Part shown: positions 55,835 to 64,000 of the stretch, one piece after another
How the letters are laid out: each line of letters opens with the position of its first letter
Numbering within the stretch: the stretch's first letter is position 1
Assembly: GCF_024543085.1 (NCBI RefSeq)
Contig: NZ_JANHNZ010000001.1
Span: forward strand, 1-64,000
Reading direction: 5' to 3'
Source: Granulicatella seriolae
Lineage (GTDB): Bacteria > Bacillota > Bacilli > Lactobacillales > Aerococcaceae
Length of the DNA: 64,000 nucleotides
Notes under the pieces: model-generated
What the model was told of the DNA's origin: nothing
Seen by the model: the letters and a program-made list of their open reading frames with translations, nothing else
Databases searched by the model: none
Position numbers and translations under genes: made by a program

Positions 55835-57588
55835 TAGTCAATCCCCTCCCCGTCCAATTTTAATTCCAGTTGTTGTTTGTCATACATTTCTTTATACCAA
55901 CCATTTAAGGAAAGCAATTCCTGATGATTTCCTCGTTCGACAATACGTCCTTGGTCCATTACAATAATTTCATTGGCATGCATCACACTGGAAATTCGGT
56001 GAGCCGAAATAATAGTGGTTTTGCCTGAACGAAATTCTTTTAAGTTAGACAATATTTTTTCTTCAGTCTTTGCATCTACTGCTGACAAAGAATCATCCAT
56101 AATCAATAGCTCTGGTCGAGTAATTAAGGCTCTAGCAATAGAAATCCGTTGCTTTTGTCCACCAGACAAAGAAACTCCACGTTCACCAACTAAGGTTTCA
56201 TACCCTTGAGGAAAGTCCAAAATGTCTGAGTGAATTGCGGTCATTTTCGCAACAGAATGAACCTCTTCCATAGAATAATCTAGATTCGCAAAACGAATAT
56301 TCTCACTAATGGTGGTCGAAAACAAGAAGTTGTCTTGCGGAACATAGCCTATTCCCTTCAAATAGGTATCTAACATGTAATCCTTAACCGCTATATTGTT
56401 GTATACAATACTCCCCTGATAGTTGTCGTATTCTCTCAATAAAAGCTTGAAGATGGTGCTCTTTCCAGACCCTGTTTTGCCAACTATACCTAAAGTCTCT
56501 CCCTGTTTAAGGGTAAAGTCTAAGTCCTCAACAACAGGAATCGTCGCACCAGGGTAAGTAAAAGATTGGATAGAAACCGTCAAATCACCTGTTAAAGCCT
56601 GGTCTACAGGATGATCTGCTTCGTAAATGGAAGATTCTTGAGATAAAAGCTGTTCTATTCGATCATAAGAAGCACTGCCTCTTTCTAATACATTAAACAA
56701 ACTACCAACAGCTAGCATTGGCCAAGTCATCATACCGATATATGAAATAAATGAAACTAGTTGCCCAATGGAAATGACGCCAGTCACCACAAAGTTTCCA
56801 CCAAAGATAATGGTTAAGGCAAAGGTGATACCTAATATTAAATTAATTGCTGGATTGAAAAGAGCATCTATCTTAAATACTTTTTTATTCGCATCAACAA
56901 CTTCTTTGGTAATCGTTTTAAAATGCTCAACATCTTTTTCTTCTTCCCCAAAAGTTTTAATAACTTTAACACCTGAAATACTTTCTTGGGTCTTGTTATT
57001 CAGCGTTGAAAAAGCTTTTTGGGCTTGCTTGAATTGTGCGTGCATTCTGGTTCCTAAAATTCGGGATACCAAAATCAATAAGGGTAAAGGAAGAACCACC
57101 AATAGAGTTAGCTTCCAATCCACCACCACAGCCATAGAAATTAAGGTTAACCCACCTGTTGTCAGGGAATCGGCAAATGTCAATATACCTGCAGCTGCAA
57201 CCTGTCTGACGGCATTCAAGTCATTAGTTGCATGAGCCATTAAGTCCCCCGTTCGATGTTGGTGAAAAAATACCGTATCCATTTGAGTAAAATGATGGAA
57301 AAGTCGTTCACGTAAAATTTTTTCCAATTTTACGGAAGTCCCAAAAATATTGACCCTCCACAAATATCGGAAGACATATTGTCCAACTGCTGATCCCAAC
57401 ATTAAGGAAAGCCAAAAAACCATGGAGTTCATCGTTATGCTTTGATCAGCAATTTCGTCAATTAATTTCCCCATCATCCATGGATTGGCTACCTGTAGCA
57501 AGGCAACCAGGACTAATAATGTGATTCCTATCCCATATTGTTTCTTTTCCTGTTTAAAAAACCAAGATAATTTTTTAAAAATTGCCAT
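55834..57588 (-). CDS. Heterodimeric ABC exporter, subunit with degenerate Walker B
   Basis: A 584-residue half-transporter: six transmembrane helices, Walker A GKTGSGKST, canonical signature LSGGQKQ and Walker B LLIMDDSLSAVD with Asp in place of the catalytic Glu. It therefore supplies the signature for the active site and carries the degenerate site of the pair. Upstream of its partner gene, same transcript. No accessory genes are adjacent. Confidence 0.85.
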   Translation of the reverse strand: MAIFKKLSWFFKQEKKQYGIGITLLVLVALLQVANPWMMGKLIDEIADQSITMNSMVFWLSLMLGSAVGQYVFRYLWRVNIFGTSVKLEKILRERLFHHFTQMDTVFFHQHRTGDLMAHATNDLNAVRQVAAAGILTFADSLTTGGLTLISMAVVVDWKLTLLVVLPLPLLILVSRILGTRMHAQFKQAQKAFSTLNNKTQESISGVKVIKTFGEEEKDVEHFKTITKEVVDANKKVFKIDALFNPAINLILGITFALTIIFGGNFVVTGVISIGQLVSFISYIGMMTWPMLAVGSLFNVLERGSASYDRIEQLLSQESSIYEADHPVDQALTGDLTVSIQSFTYPGATIPVVEDLDFTLKQGETLGIVGKTGSGKSTIFKLLLREYDNYQGSIVYNNIAVKDYMLDTYLKGIGYVPQDNFLFSTTISENIRFANLDYSMEEVHSVAKMTAIHSDILDFPQGYETLVGERGVSLSGGQKQRISIARALITRPELLIMDDSLSAVDAKTEEKILSNLKEFRSGKTTIISAHRISSVMHANEIIVMDQGRIVERGNHQELLSLNGWYKEMYDKQQLELKLDGEGID

Positions 57589-57650
57589 TATCTCCCAGCA
57601 CCTCTTTCTGTTTAACTATCTATCTATTGTATCAGTCTTTCAGACAAAAA

Positions 57651-57675
57651 TAAAAATAGACACTCTAAAGTGTCC
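57651..57675 (-). terminator. Terminator of yneF
   Basis: GACACT (57659-57664) pairs with AGTGTC (57669-57674), followed on the minus strand by TATTTTTATTTTT. Confidence 0.7.
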
Positions 57676-57705
57676 ATTTTTATTAAGTAATAACCTTATA
57701 AGGGC

Positions 57706-57945
57706 TTATTTTTTCTTTTGACTGTTCTTTTTAGCTTGTGCTTTCATAGAAGCAGCAATTTGTCTTACTTTTGTTTCTGATGGTTTTTGACCCATTTGTG
57801 TCATCATCATACGTAACATTTCTTCATCAATTGGAGGGTTTGCTGCAAAATAGTCCATCATGTAACGACGGGCTAAAAAGAATCCACCAGCTGCACCGGC
57901 AACTACACCAAGGATGACAATTAAAATCCAAATTCCTGTACTCAC
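57706..57945 (-). CDS. YneF family (UPF0154) small membrane protein
   Basis: A 79-residue protein with one N-terminal transmembrane helix (about 4-24, WILIVILGVVAGAAGGFFLA) and a basic, helical cytoplasmic tail (IDEEMLRMMMTQMGQKPSE). The start is GTG at 57945, eight bases after AAGGGAG; an earlier in-frame GTG lies before that ribosome site. In Bacillus it lies near lexA and tkt, and that synteny is kept loosely here. Function unknown. Confidence 0.85.
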   Translation of the reverse strand: MSTGIWILIVILGVVAGAAGGFFLARRYMMDYFAANPPIDEEMLRMMMTQMGQKPSETKVRQIAASMKAQAKKNSQKKK

Positions 57946-58034
57946 GTTTCTATCTCCCTTCACTAATACTCCATTATCATATTGTACTAAAAAAACAGCT
58001 CAATGAAAAGTCTAAAATGATTCTTTCAACTGAT

Positions 58035-59102
58035 TCAGTCAAACAAACTTAACTGTTGATAGGCAGAAGTCGCCTCTTCTAAAAGCCCAATGTTGACTCC
58101 GATGAGTCGGATATCTTCTTGTCGATATATTTTCTCAAATAGATCAATGACTTCTGTAAAAATGGTGTTTTGATCATTGAAATAATACGTCAAACTATGG
58201 CTTCGATTCATCGTTTGAAAGCTTTTATCTCGTATTTTCAGACTAACACTTTTTCCAACCAATTGTTTCATTTGTAATTCTTCTGCTATTTCTTTAGAAA
58301 AATTCTCTAAAGCACCAATTAACTTCTGTTCATCATCTGTATCGGATAAAAAAGTTCTTTCTTTAGAGATGGACTTCCTTTTGCGGTTTAGTACCAAAAT
58401 ATCATTCGATTTCCCTCGAACCTGATGGTAAAGAATATAGCCTTGCTTGCCAAATTTACGTGTTAGGTCTACTAACTCCAAGTCTAGCAAATCTTTACCA
58501 GTCTTAATGCCCGATTCTTTTAATTTTTGGGCTGAGACTTTGCCAACGCCATAAAAATCTTCGATAGGTAGCTCTGCAATAAAATTAGGAAAACGTTCAT
58601 AATCCACTACCGTTATTCCTGCTGGTTTTTCAAAACCCGAAGCAACTTTGGCTAAAAATTTATTAAAAGACACTCCTACAGAACAGGTCAACCCAGTCAC
58701 TTGAAAAATCTCTTCCTTGATACACTTAGCAACAATTGTGGCCGAGCCAATATTGAGTTTATTTTCTGTCACATCCAAATAAGCCTCATCAATAGAAAGA
58801 GGCTCTACTAAGTCAGTGTACTTATAAAAAATTTCCCGTACTTGTCTAGAAACTTTGCGGTACAACTCAAAATTAGAAGATGCCAAAATCGCTTGAGGAC
58901 ATAAGGCTAAAGCTTCCTTTACAGGCATGGCTGAGTGGACACCATATTGACGAGCTTCATAAGAACAAGTAGAAACCACGCCTCTTTGAATAGATTTCCC
59001 ACCAACAATCACCGGTTTTCCACGCCATTCAGGATGCTCCCGCTGCTCAACTGATGCAAAAAAAGCATCCATATCAATATGTAAAATCTTTCTCCCCACC
59101 AT
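58035..59102 (-). CDS. dinB: DNA polymerase IV (Y family, translesion)
   Basis: The 355-residue Y-family polymerase copies across damaged DNA with low fidelity. Catalytic motifs: HIDMDAFFASVE (8-19; Asp10) and SIDEAYLDV (Asp and Glu of the second carboxylate pair, about 105-113). The thumb and little-finger domains are complete, ending with a QxSLFD-type QQLSLFD, a beta-clamp-binding motif. The frame opens upstream with a TTG, but the ATG at 59102 has GGAGG eight bases before it. An SOS-like box (59119-59132) lies just upstream. Confidence 0.95.
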   Translation of the reverse strand: MVGRKILHIDMDAFFASVEQREHPEWRGKPVIVGGKSIQRGVVSTCSYEARQYGVHSAMPVKEALALCPQAILASSNFELYRKVSRQVREIFYKYTDLVEPLSIDEAYLDVTENKLNIGSATIVAKCIKEEIFQVTGLTCSVGVSFNKFLAKVASGFEKPAGITVVDYERFPNFIAELPIEDFYGVGKVSAQKLKESGIKTGKDLLDLELVDLTRKFGKQGYILYHQVRGKSNDILVLNRKRKSISKERTFLSDTDDEQKLIGALENFSKEIAEELQMKQLVGKSVSLKIRDKSFQTMNRSHSLTYYFNDQNTIFTEVIDLFEKIYRQEDIRLIGVNIGLLEEATSAYQQLSLFD

Positions 59103-59118
59103 GTTTACACCCTCCAAA

Positions 59119-59132
59119 GGAACATCTGTTCG
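59119..59132 (-). promoter_or_regulatory. LexA (SOS) box of dinB
   Basis: GGAACATCTGTTCG matches CGAACRNRYGTTYG with two mismatches. On the minus strand TATACT and TATAAG sequences stand directly before it. Confidence 0.6.
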
Positions 59133-59217
59133 CTTATAAGTATAAATGAAATAAGAGAGAAAAACAAGTAATAGAAATGGGTGAAGGACTCAAATATTTT
59201 AAGTACGGTAGGCTTTC

Positions 59218-59541
59218 CTAGAAAATTTGAACCAGTACCATATAAATTATTGTGGGAAGAAAGATGCTTAAAAGTGTATTCTTTTTCCAAACATGTAAAG
59301 CAATCACCAGAAGCACACAAATTATTTCAGGCAAGCCATATGGACTAGTGGTAAAATTCATTTCTTTTAAAGAATAAATGACCAAAATCACCATGATAGC
59401 CATAGGTAAAGTGTAGCTAAGGTATTCAAGTGCCAACGGTAGCTTCTTCATCTTTGAAAACAAGAGAAATGGCGTTGCCCTTATCCCAAAGGTAATCAAA
59501 CCTGAAATTATCAAGGCACTATAAACATAAAAGCTAGTCAT
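59218..59541 (-). CDS. azlD: AzlD-like branched-chain amino acid permease subunit
   Basis: A 107-residue membrane protein with four hydrophobic segments. The partner of AzlC in export of branched-chain amino acids or related compounds; RATPFLLFSK (about 22-31) is the family hallmark. It overlaps the end of azlC by 8 bp. Confidence 0.85.
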   Translation of the reverse strand: MTSFYVYSALIISGLITFGIRATPFLLFSKMKKLPLALEYLSYTLPMAIMVILVIYSLKEMNFTTSPYGLPEIICVLLVIALHVWKKNTLLSIFLPTIIYMVLVQIF

Positions 59542-60247
59542 GACCTTTTCCTCCCTTCAAGCGACCATCAGATATTCGTCGGCTTTCTTCTACCACAAAC
59601 AAGAGAATAATTGTAGCAATTAGAGATGGTAGTAAAAAATAGGTTGGACCAAATACAATTAAAGAAATGATGCCAGATACAGCACCAATAATAAATGGAA
59701 AATAAGAAGCAGCTTGACTCATTTGATTTATTACAATAACCACAAAGAGTGCTGTCATAGAAAATTCAATTCCTTTTGTGGAAAACCCGATATAATCTCC
59801 CACGAAATAACCAATAATCGTGCCAGAAATCCAATACAAATGATTAAATACAGCCACCCAAATAAAGGTTTCTTGAGAATATTTTTTACTAGACTGCTTC
59901 ATTCCTAGGAAAATAGAAAAGGTTTCATCCGTTAAGGCAAACATCATATAAGGAGCCTTCCAGCCCATTTTTTTATAATCTTCAATAAAATTAATCCCAT
60001 AAAATAACATTCTAAAATTAATGACAAGAGTCATAAGTGCAATCATCCATAATGGCATTACCAAGGAGAGCAAGCCTACCAAGGCAAACTGCATAGAACC
60101 GGCATAGACAATCATACTTGCCAGTGTAATCGGTAAAAATGAAAATCCACTTTCTCTCATTAACAAGGCGAAAGCAATAGCTAAAAATACATAGCCAAAA
60201 CTGATAGGCAAACTTAGTCGAAACGCCTCTTTCATCTCTTTAGTCAT
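59534..60247 (-). CDS. azlC: AzlC-like branched-chain amino acid exporter subunit
   Basis: A 237-residue membrane protein with six or seven hydrophobic segments and the family text ISFGYVFLAIAFALLM, MQFALVGLL and FALTDETFSIF. The ATG at 60247 is preferred over a GTG one codon earlier because GGAG is seven bases before it. Transcribed with azlD; substrate not determined by sequence. Confidence 0.85.
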   Translation of the reverse strand: MTKEMKEAFRLSLPISFGYVFLAIAFALLMRESGFSFLPITLASMIVYAGSMQFALVGLLSLVMPLWMIALMTLVINFRMLFYGINFIEDYKKMGWKAPYMMFALTDETFSIFLGMKQSSKKYSQETFIWVAVFNHLYWISGTIIGYFVGDYIGFSTKGIEFSMTALFVVIVINQMSQAASYFPFIIGAVSGIISLIVFGPTYFLLPSLIATIILLFVVEESRRISDGRLKGGKGHD

Positions 60248-60287
60248 CACTTAGCTCCTCTCTATTTTGAACTTCCCTTTAGAAATA

Positions 60288-60320
60288 GCAAAAAGGCTGA
60301 GGAGTGCTCAGCCTTTTTGC
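60288..60320. terminator. Terminator of tkt
   Basis: GGCTGAG (60295-60301) pairs with CTCAGCC (60307-60313), with A-run and T-run on the two sides (GCAAAAA...TTTTTGC), so it can act in both directions. Confidence 0.85.
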
Positions 60321-60347
60321 TATACAAATTCTTAGTCAGAGAACTGA

Positions 60348-62348
60348 TTATTCAAAATTTGAAATATAGTTAGCACAGATGTTTTCCACAGTAAAGCCAT
60401 ATTCAGCCATAACTTGGTTTCCGTTTCCTGAAGCACCGAATCGGTCGATTCCCATAACAACCCCATCTAATCCTACATAACGTTCCCAACCAAAGCTAGC
60501 TGCCATTTCGATAGCTAAACGGTTTCTAACTGAGTTAGGTAGAACACTTTCTTTGTAGTCGTTTGATTGTTGGTCGAAAAGATTCATCGCTGGAATAGAC
60601 ACTACGGATACATCATGTCCTAATGTTCTTAATTGTTTTTGAGCCTCAATAGCTAGAGAAACCTCTGAACCTGTAGCCATTAAGATTCCGCTTGGAGTTT
60701 CGCCTTCTTGTGGGCTAAGAACATAAGCACCTTTTTCTAGGTAATCATATGCTTTCTCTTTTGTATTAGGCAATACTGGTAAATTTTGTCTACTCAATAC
60801 CAATAAAGTAGGTGTATCGGTTGATTCAATGGCTACCTTCCAAGCTGCCGAAACTTCATTTCCATCAGCTGGTCTGATGACATTCAAGTTTGGTGTCGCA
60901 CGGAATGCGGCTAATTGTTCAACTGGTTCATGAGTTGGTCCATCTTCTCCAACAGCAATAGAGTCATGGGTAAAGACATAAATAGCTGGCAAATGTGAGA
61001 TTGCCGCAACACGAATAGCTGCTTTTAAGTAATCTGAAAAGACAAAGAATGTTCCAGCATACGCTTTTGTGCCACCGTGAAGCAAGATTCCATTTAAGGC
61101 TGCTCCCATTGCAAATTCACGAACACCAAACCAAATATTCCGTCCTTGATAGTTATCTGCATCAAAGTCACTATCAGCCTTATTCATGGTGTTGTTGGAT
61201 GAAGATAAGTCAGCTGAGCCACCCCAAAAGTTTGGAAGAGCCTTCCCTAATTCTTGAATGGCATTTTGGCTAGTGACACGAGAAGCCAATGCTGGGCTAT
61301 CAAGATCATAAGTTGGTAAAATAGTTTTCAAATCAACTTTAATATCTTCGCTAAATGCATCTTCAAATTCTTGAGCCAATTCAGGGAAAACGGTGCGATA
61401 TTCTTCGAATAAAGAAATCCACTCATCTTGGTCTTTTTGACCAGTTTGTCCCAAAAGTTTTTCAAAGCGGTGTGAAACAGCTTCAGGAACTTCAAATGGT
61501 GCATAATCCCAACCATAATAGTCTTTTGCTGCTTGTACACCGGCAACTCCAAGAGGTGCTCCATGAACTTTATGGGTTCCAGCTTCTGGCGCACCATAAC
61601 CAATAACTGTTTTTATTTCAATAATTGAAGGTTTTAACGTTTCACATTGAGCTTCCTCAATTGCATCAGCAATGGCATCCAAGTCGTTACCATCTTCAAC
61701 ACGCACATAATGCCAACCTTGGGCAAGGAAGCGTTCTTGAACATTTTCATTAAATGATTTATCAAGTGGTCCATCTAAAGAAATGTCATTTGAATCATAT
61801 AAAACAATTAACTTACCTAATTTTAGGGTGCCTGCTAAAGAAGCAGCTTCGTAAGAGATTCCTTCCATCAAGTCACCATCGCCACATAAGGCATAAGTAT
61901 GATGGTCCACTATTGGAAAGCCGTCACGGTTATAAGTAGCTGCTAAATGAGCCTCTGCCATAGCAAATCCAACTGCATTGGCAAACCCTTGTCCAAGTGG
62001 GCCAGTTGTCGCTTCTACCCCATCAGTATCATGAACTTCTGGATGTCCAGGTGTTTTGCTACCAAGTTGGCGGAAATTTTTCACATCATCAATAGAAACA
62101 TCGAATCCTGATAAATGCAATAATGAATAAAGTAACGCTGAACCATGACCAGCTGATAAAACAAAACGATCGCGGTCAACCCAGGTAGAATCATTAGGAT
62201 TTACTTTTAAATATTTAGACCATAAAACATAAGCCATTGGAGCTGCTCCCATTGGTAATCCAGGATGTCCAGAATTTGCAGCTTGCACCATATCCATACT
62301 CAAAGTACGAATAGTATTCACAGCAAGTTGATCGGTATTGTCAAACAT
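60348..62348 (-). CDS. tkt: Transketolase
   Basis: A 666-residue thiamine-diphosphate enzyme of the pentose phosphate pathway that shuttles two-carbon units between sugar phosphates. ThDP/Mg motif [15 protein letters not shown]...YDSND (about 155-190) and the pyrimidine domain [11 protein letters not shown] (about 461-471) are present. The ATG at 62348 has AGGAG seven bases before it; the earlier ATG is not preceded by a site. D-xylulose-5-phosphate from the ula pathway would be its substrate. Confidence 0.96.
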   Translation of the reverse strand: MFDNTDQLAVNTIRTLSMDMVQAANSGHPGLPMGAAPMAYVLWSKYLKVNPNDSTWVDRDRFVLSAGHGSALLYSLLHLSGFDVSIDDVKNFRQLGSKTPGHPEVHDTDGVEATTGPLGQGFANAVGFAMAEAHLAATYNRDGFPIVDHHTYALCGDGDLMEGISYEAASLAGTLKLGKLIVLYDSNDISLDGPLDKSFNENVQERFLAQGWHYVRVEDGNDLDAIADAIEEAQCETLKPSIIEIKTVIGYGAPEAGTHKVHGAPLGVAGVQAAKDYYGWDYAPFEVPEAVSHRFEKLLGQTGQKDQDEWISLFEEYRTVFPELAQEFEDAFSEDIKVDLKTILPTYDLDSPALASRVTSQNAIQELGKALPNFWGGSADLSSSNNTMNKADSDFDADNYQGRNIWFGVREFAMGAALNGILLHGGTKAYAGTFFVFSDYLKAAIRVAAISHLPAIYVFTHDSIAVGEDGPTHEPVEQLAAFRATPNLNVIRPADGNEVSAAWKVAIESTDTPTLLVLSRQNLPVLPNTKEKAYDYLEKGAYVLSPQEGETPSGILMATGSEVSLAIEAQKQLRTLGHDVSVVSIPAMNLFDQQSNDYKESVLPNSVRNRLAIEMAASFGWERYVGLDGVVMGIDRFGASGNGNQVMAEYGFTVENICANYISNFE

Positions 62349-62436
62349 GTTATCACTCCTTAATTTTATCAAGCACTTACATTATTTTACTTTGTTAAGC
62401 TGTAGAAAGCAATCACAAGTTATTAGCAAGATAACA

Positions 62437-62688
62437 TTACTCTTCTTGATTACGTCCATGTAATCCCTTTTCAGCTTGGATCTGTTTTAGTTTGTCTGGG
62501 GTAACGTCCTTACCTTCTTTGTCAACAACCTTAAGTCCTTCGATATGATTTCTCATGCCACTCCTAAAAGACTTCAAGTAAGCTTTTCTAAGCTGTTCTT
62601 GTTCAAGTGTCTCCTCATCCGTTAAACCTTCTTCTTTCTTCTTTTTTGCTAGCTCATTAAGCCGCTCTATTTGCTCCTTATCTAACAT
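62437..62688 (-). CDS. ynzC: YnzC (UPF0291/DUF896) family protein
   Basis: An 83-residue, highly charged helical protein. The start [20 protein letters not shown] and [20 protein letters not shown] are diagnostic. In Bacillus it is encoded between lexA-yneA and tkt in the SOS operon; here it precedes tkt with 88 bp between and no yneA-like gene. Function unknown. Confidence 0.9.
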   Translation of the reverse strand: MLDKEQIERLNELAKKKKEEGLTDEETLEQEQLRKAYLKSFRSGMRNHIEGLKVVDKEGKDVTPDKLKQIQAEKGLHGRNQEE

Positions 62689-62877
62689 GATATCCCTCCA
62701 ATTTAGATGATACTTGCCTCTTTTATAGTATATGTGATTACTAATTTTACTGCAAACATATACTACAATCTTTTATGTTGATTTCATGACTTCATCTCTA
62801 AATATGCTCATAATCTTAGTAGCTAGCATTTTCTCATAAAATGGTTATTGTTTCAGAAAATCATTTCTAAAAATATA

Positions 62878-62891
62878 CGAACATTCGTTTG
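62878..62891 (+). promoter_or_regulatory. LexA (SOS) box of lexA
   Basis: CGAACATTCGTTTG matches CGAACRNRYGTTYG with one mismatch. It overlaps the -35 box TTGATT (62889-62894), so LexA can block its own promoter. Confidence 0.85.
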
Positions 62892-62917
62892 ATTTCAAAA
62901 AAAGTTTGTGCTATACT
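62889..62917 (+). promoter_or_regulatory. Promoter of lexA
   Basis: TTGATT (62889-62894) and TATACT (62912-62917) are separated by 17 bp. Confidence 0.8.
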
Positions 62918-62953
62918 TCTATTAAGAAATCGCATAAGAAACGGGTGAAACGA

Positions 62954-63574
62954 ATGAAATCAGCAAAAGAATCCAGACAAATAGAAGTTTTGCGCTATAT
63001 TTATAGTGAAGTGAAAGAACATGGCTACCCACCAACCGTTAGAGAAATAGGAAATGCCGTTAACCTTTCCTCTACCTCAACAGTTCATGGGCATCTATCT
63101 CGCCTAGAAAAAAATGGACTTATTCAACGTGACCCAACCAAACCACGTGCCATAGAAGTCACACCAGCAGGTTTAAAAGAATTAGGAATTGCTTCAGAAA
63201 ATATACCTATTCTTGGAACGGTTACTGCTGGCGAACCTATCCTGGCTGTTGAAGAAGCCTCAGACTTCTTTCCTATTCCACCTAGTTTGAAACATGAAGA
63301 ATCTGATTTGTTTATGCTAGTTATTCGTGGAGAGAGTATGATAAACGCTGGAATTCTTGATGGAGATTATGTCATCGTTCGTAAACAAACCTACGCATCT
63401 AATGGAGATATTGTAATTGCTATGACTGATGAAGATGAAGCTACCTGTAAGAGATTTTTCAAGGAGAGCACACATTTCCGTCTGCAACCAGAGAACGACC
63501 GACTTGACCCTATTCTCCTGCCGAATGTCAGCATACTAGGTAAAGTCATCGGATTATTTAGAGATAGAATTTAA
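62954..63574 (+). CDS. lexA: LexA repressor
   Basis: SOS repressor that cleaves itself when RecA filaments form. From the ATG at 62954 (206 residues): winged helix (1-70, with [11 protein letters not shown]), cleavage site Ala92-Gly93 in VTAGEP, catalytic Ser128 in RGESMI and Lys166 in EATCKRFF. The open frame begins earlier, but the promoter's -10 lies within that extension, so the internal ATG behind GGGTGAAACGA is used. A LexA box precedes it. Confidence 0.97.
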   Translation: MKSAKESRQIEVLRYIYSEVKEHGYPPTVREIGNAVNLSSTSTVHGHLSRLEKNGLIQRDPTKPRAIEVTPAGLKELGIASENIPILGTVTAGEPILAVEEASDFFPIPPSLKHEESDLFMLVIRGESMINAGILDGDYVIVRKQTYASNGDIVIAMTDEDEATCKRFFKESTHFRLQPENDRLDPILLPNVSILGKVIGLFRDRI

Positions 63575-63582
63575 TATCAATC

Positions 63583-63635
63583 AAAAAACACCTAAAATCA
63601 CGTTTAGCCTTAAACGATGATTTTAGGTGTTTTTC
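63583..63635. terminator. Terminator after lexA
   Basis: A long stem of about 20 bp (AAAAACACCTAAAATCA with TGATTTTAGGTGTTTTT, plus CGTTTA/TAAACG) lies just after lexA, with T-runs on both sides; it may serve both convergent genes. Confidence 0.9.
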
Positions 63636-63688
63636 TAATGATCCAGGCAAAAAATTTAACAAGTAATATCAAATCCTAAACTACAAAG

Positions 63689-63765
63689 GAGTCTCCAACT
63701 TATACCATTATCTGTCACAAAAAGGTGCAACTGTTCTCATTTCTGATAGGTATAGGCTGGAAACT
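63689..63765. repeat. Structured repeat, degenerate internally deleted copy
   Basis: GAGTCTCCAACTTATACC (63689-63706) is imperfectly complementary to GGTATAGGCTGGAAACTC (63748-63765), and the inside keeps GGTGCAACTGTTCTCATTTCTGA (63724-63746), the same block as the copies at 53882 and 46400. It lies between the convergent lexA and apt genes. Confidence 0.55.
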
Positions 63766-63800
63766 CGAATATATGCAGTCAAAATAATTATTTTTTAGAC

Positions 63801-64000
63801 CTACTCTTCATCTTCCGTATAGCCCATTAAAGTAAAAATATCATATTCCTTAATCTTTTCACGGCCTTTAAGATCTAAGAGCTCGATTAAAAAGGCTAGC
63901 CCAACAACTTGACCACCTAATTTTTCTACAAGCTTAGCTGCTGCTACCATAGTTCCACCAGTCGCTAATAAGTCATCACAAATCAATACTTTTTGACCTG
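63801..64000 (-). CDS. apt: Adenine phosphoribosyltransferase (C-terminal part, gene runs off the right edge)
   Basis: Converts adenine and PRPP to AMP. The visible C-terminal 66 residues contain the PRPP loop [13 protein letters not shown] and the typical end [21 protein letters not shown]. The frame is open to the last base of the window; an ATG-like start at 63986 lies inside the PRPP motif and is not the real start. Confidence 0.92.
   Translation of the reverse strand, partial: GQKVLICDDLLATGGTMVAAAKLVEKLGGQVVGLAFLIELLDLKGREKIKEYDIFTLMGYTEDEE

Noticed and set aside
42804-63765. CRISPR array
   Set aside because: The repeats are single, far apart, structured and divergent; no direct repeats with regular spacers and no cas genes.

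Overview
This window looks like a chromosomal segment of a low-GC Gram-positive bacterium, most likely order Lactobacillales. The pointers are strong AGGAGG ribosome sites, TTGACA/TATAAT-type promoters, a CIRCE-controlled hrcA-grpE-dnaK-dnaJ cluster, the rodZ-pgsA-cinA-recA order, Bacillus-type SOS boxes, PyrR attenuation, a RexAB-like (AddAB) nuclease pair and a LacC-type kinase. I cannot name genus or species from sequence alone. Most of the window is core housekeeping DNA on the minus strand; no rRNA, tRNA, CRISPR array or prophage was seen.

Layout. 1-622: inner end of an insertion sequence beside an acetyltransferase gene cut off at that junction. 811-4110: sugar-phosphate kinase, SmtB-type metal regulator, HAD phosphatase, GNAT enzyme. 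4406-13861: pyrimidine genes (pyrC apart; pyrR-pyrB-pyrF-pyrE together with PyrR leader control) interleaved with a YrrS-like membrane protein, a cold-shock gene, a DUF2187 protein, mntH, rluD and lspA. 14176-18149: the only four-gene plus-strand operon, a cell-envelope module of two lipoproteins and two tandem DUF4015 proteins. 18231-30230: addAB, recA, cinA, pgsA, rodZ. 30241-41697: lepA, mgtE, the heat-shock cluster, hemW, ribF, truB. 41903-46812: degV, yitT, a glyoxalase-fold protein, ppaC, a DUF3781 gene. 47186-53761: a complete L-ascorbate (ula) operon with a divergent DeoR-family regulator. 54044-60247: heterodimeric ABC exporter, YneF, DNA polymerase IV, AzlCD. 60348-64000: tkt, ynzC, lexA and the edge of apt.

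How the genes connect. LexA probably controls itself, recA and dinB: SOS-like boxes lie in front of all three. AddAB and RecA are adjacent and form the recombinational repair module. PyrR senses UMP and attenuates the pyr operon. HrcA acts at the CIRCE element before its own gene. The ula genes take in ascorbate as ascorbate-6-phosphate and convert it to D-xylulose-5-phosphate, which can feed the transketolase encoded 7 kb away.

The most unusual content is a family of structured intergenic repeats (42804-42978, 46019-46431 with a second copy nested at 46087-46338, 53882-53958, 63689-63765). The full-length copies have ~31 bp outer stems plus internal hairpins, and their arms differ by matched changes on both strands, so the base pairing has been preserved while the sequence diverged. 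One copy sits inside another, showing mobility, and three of the four loci lie between convergent genes. This is the best candidate here for an undescribed element.
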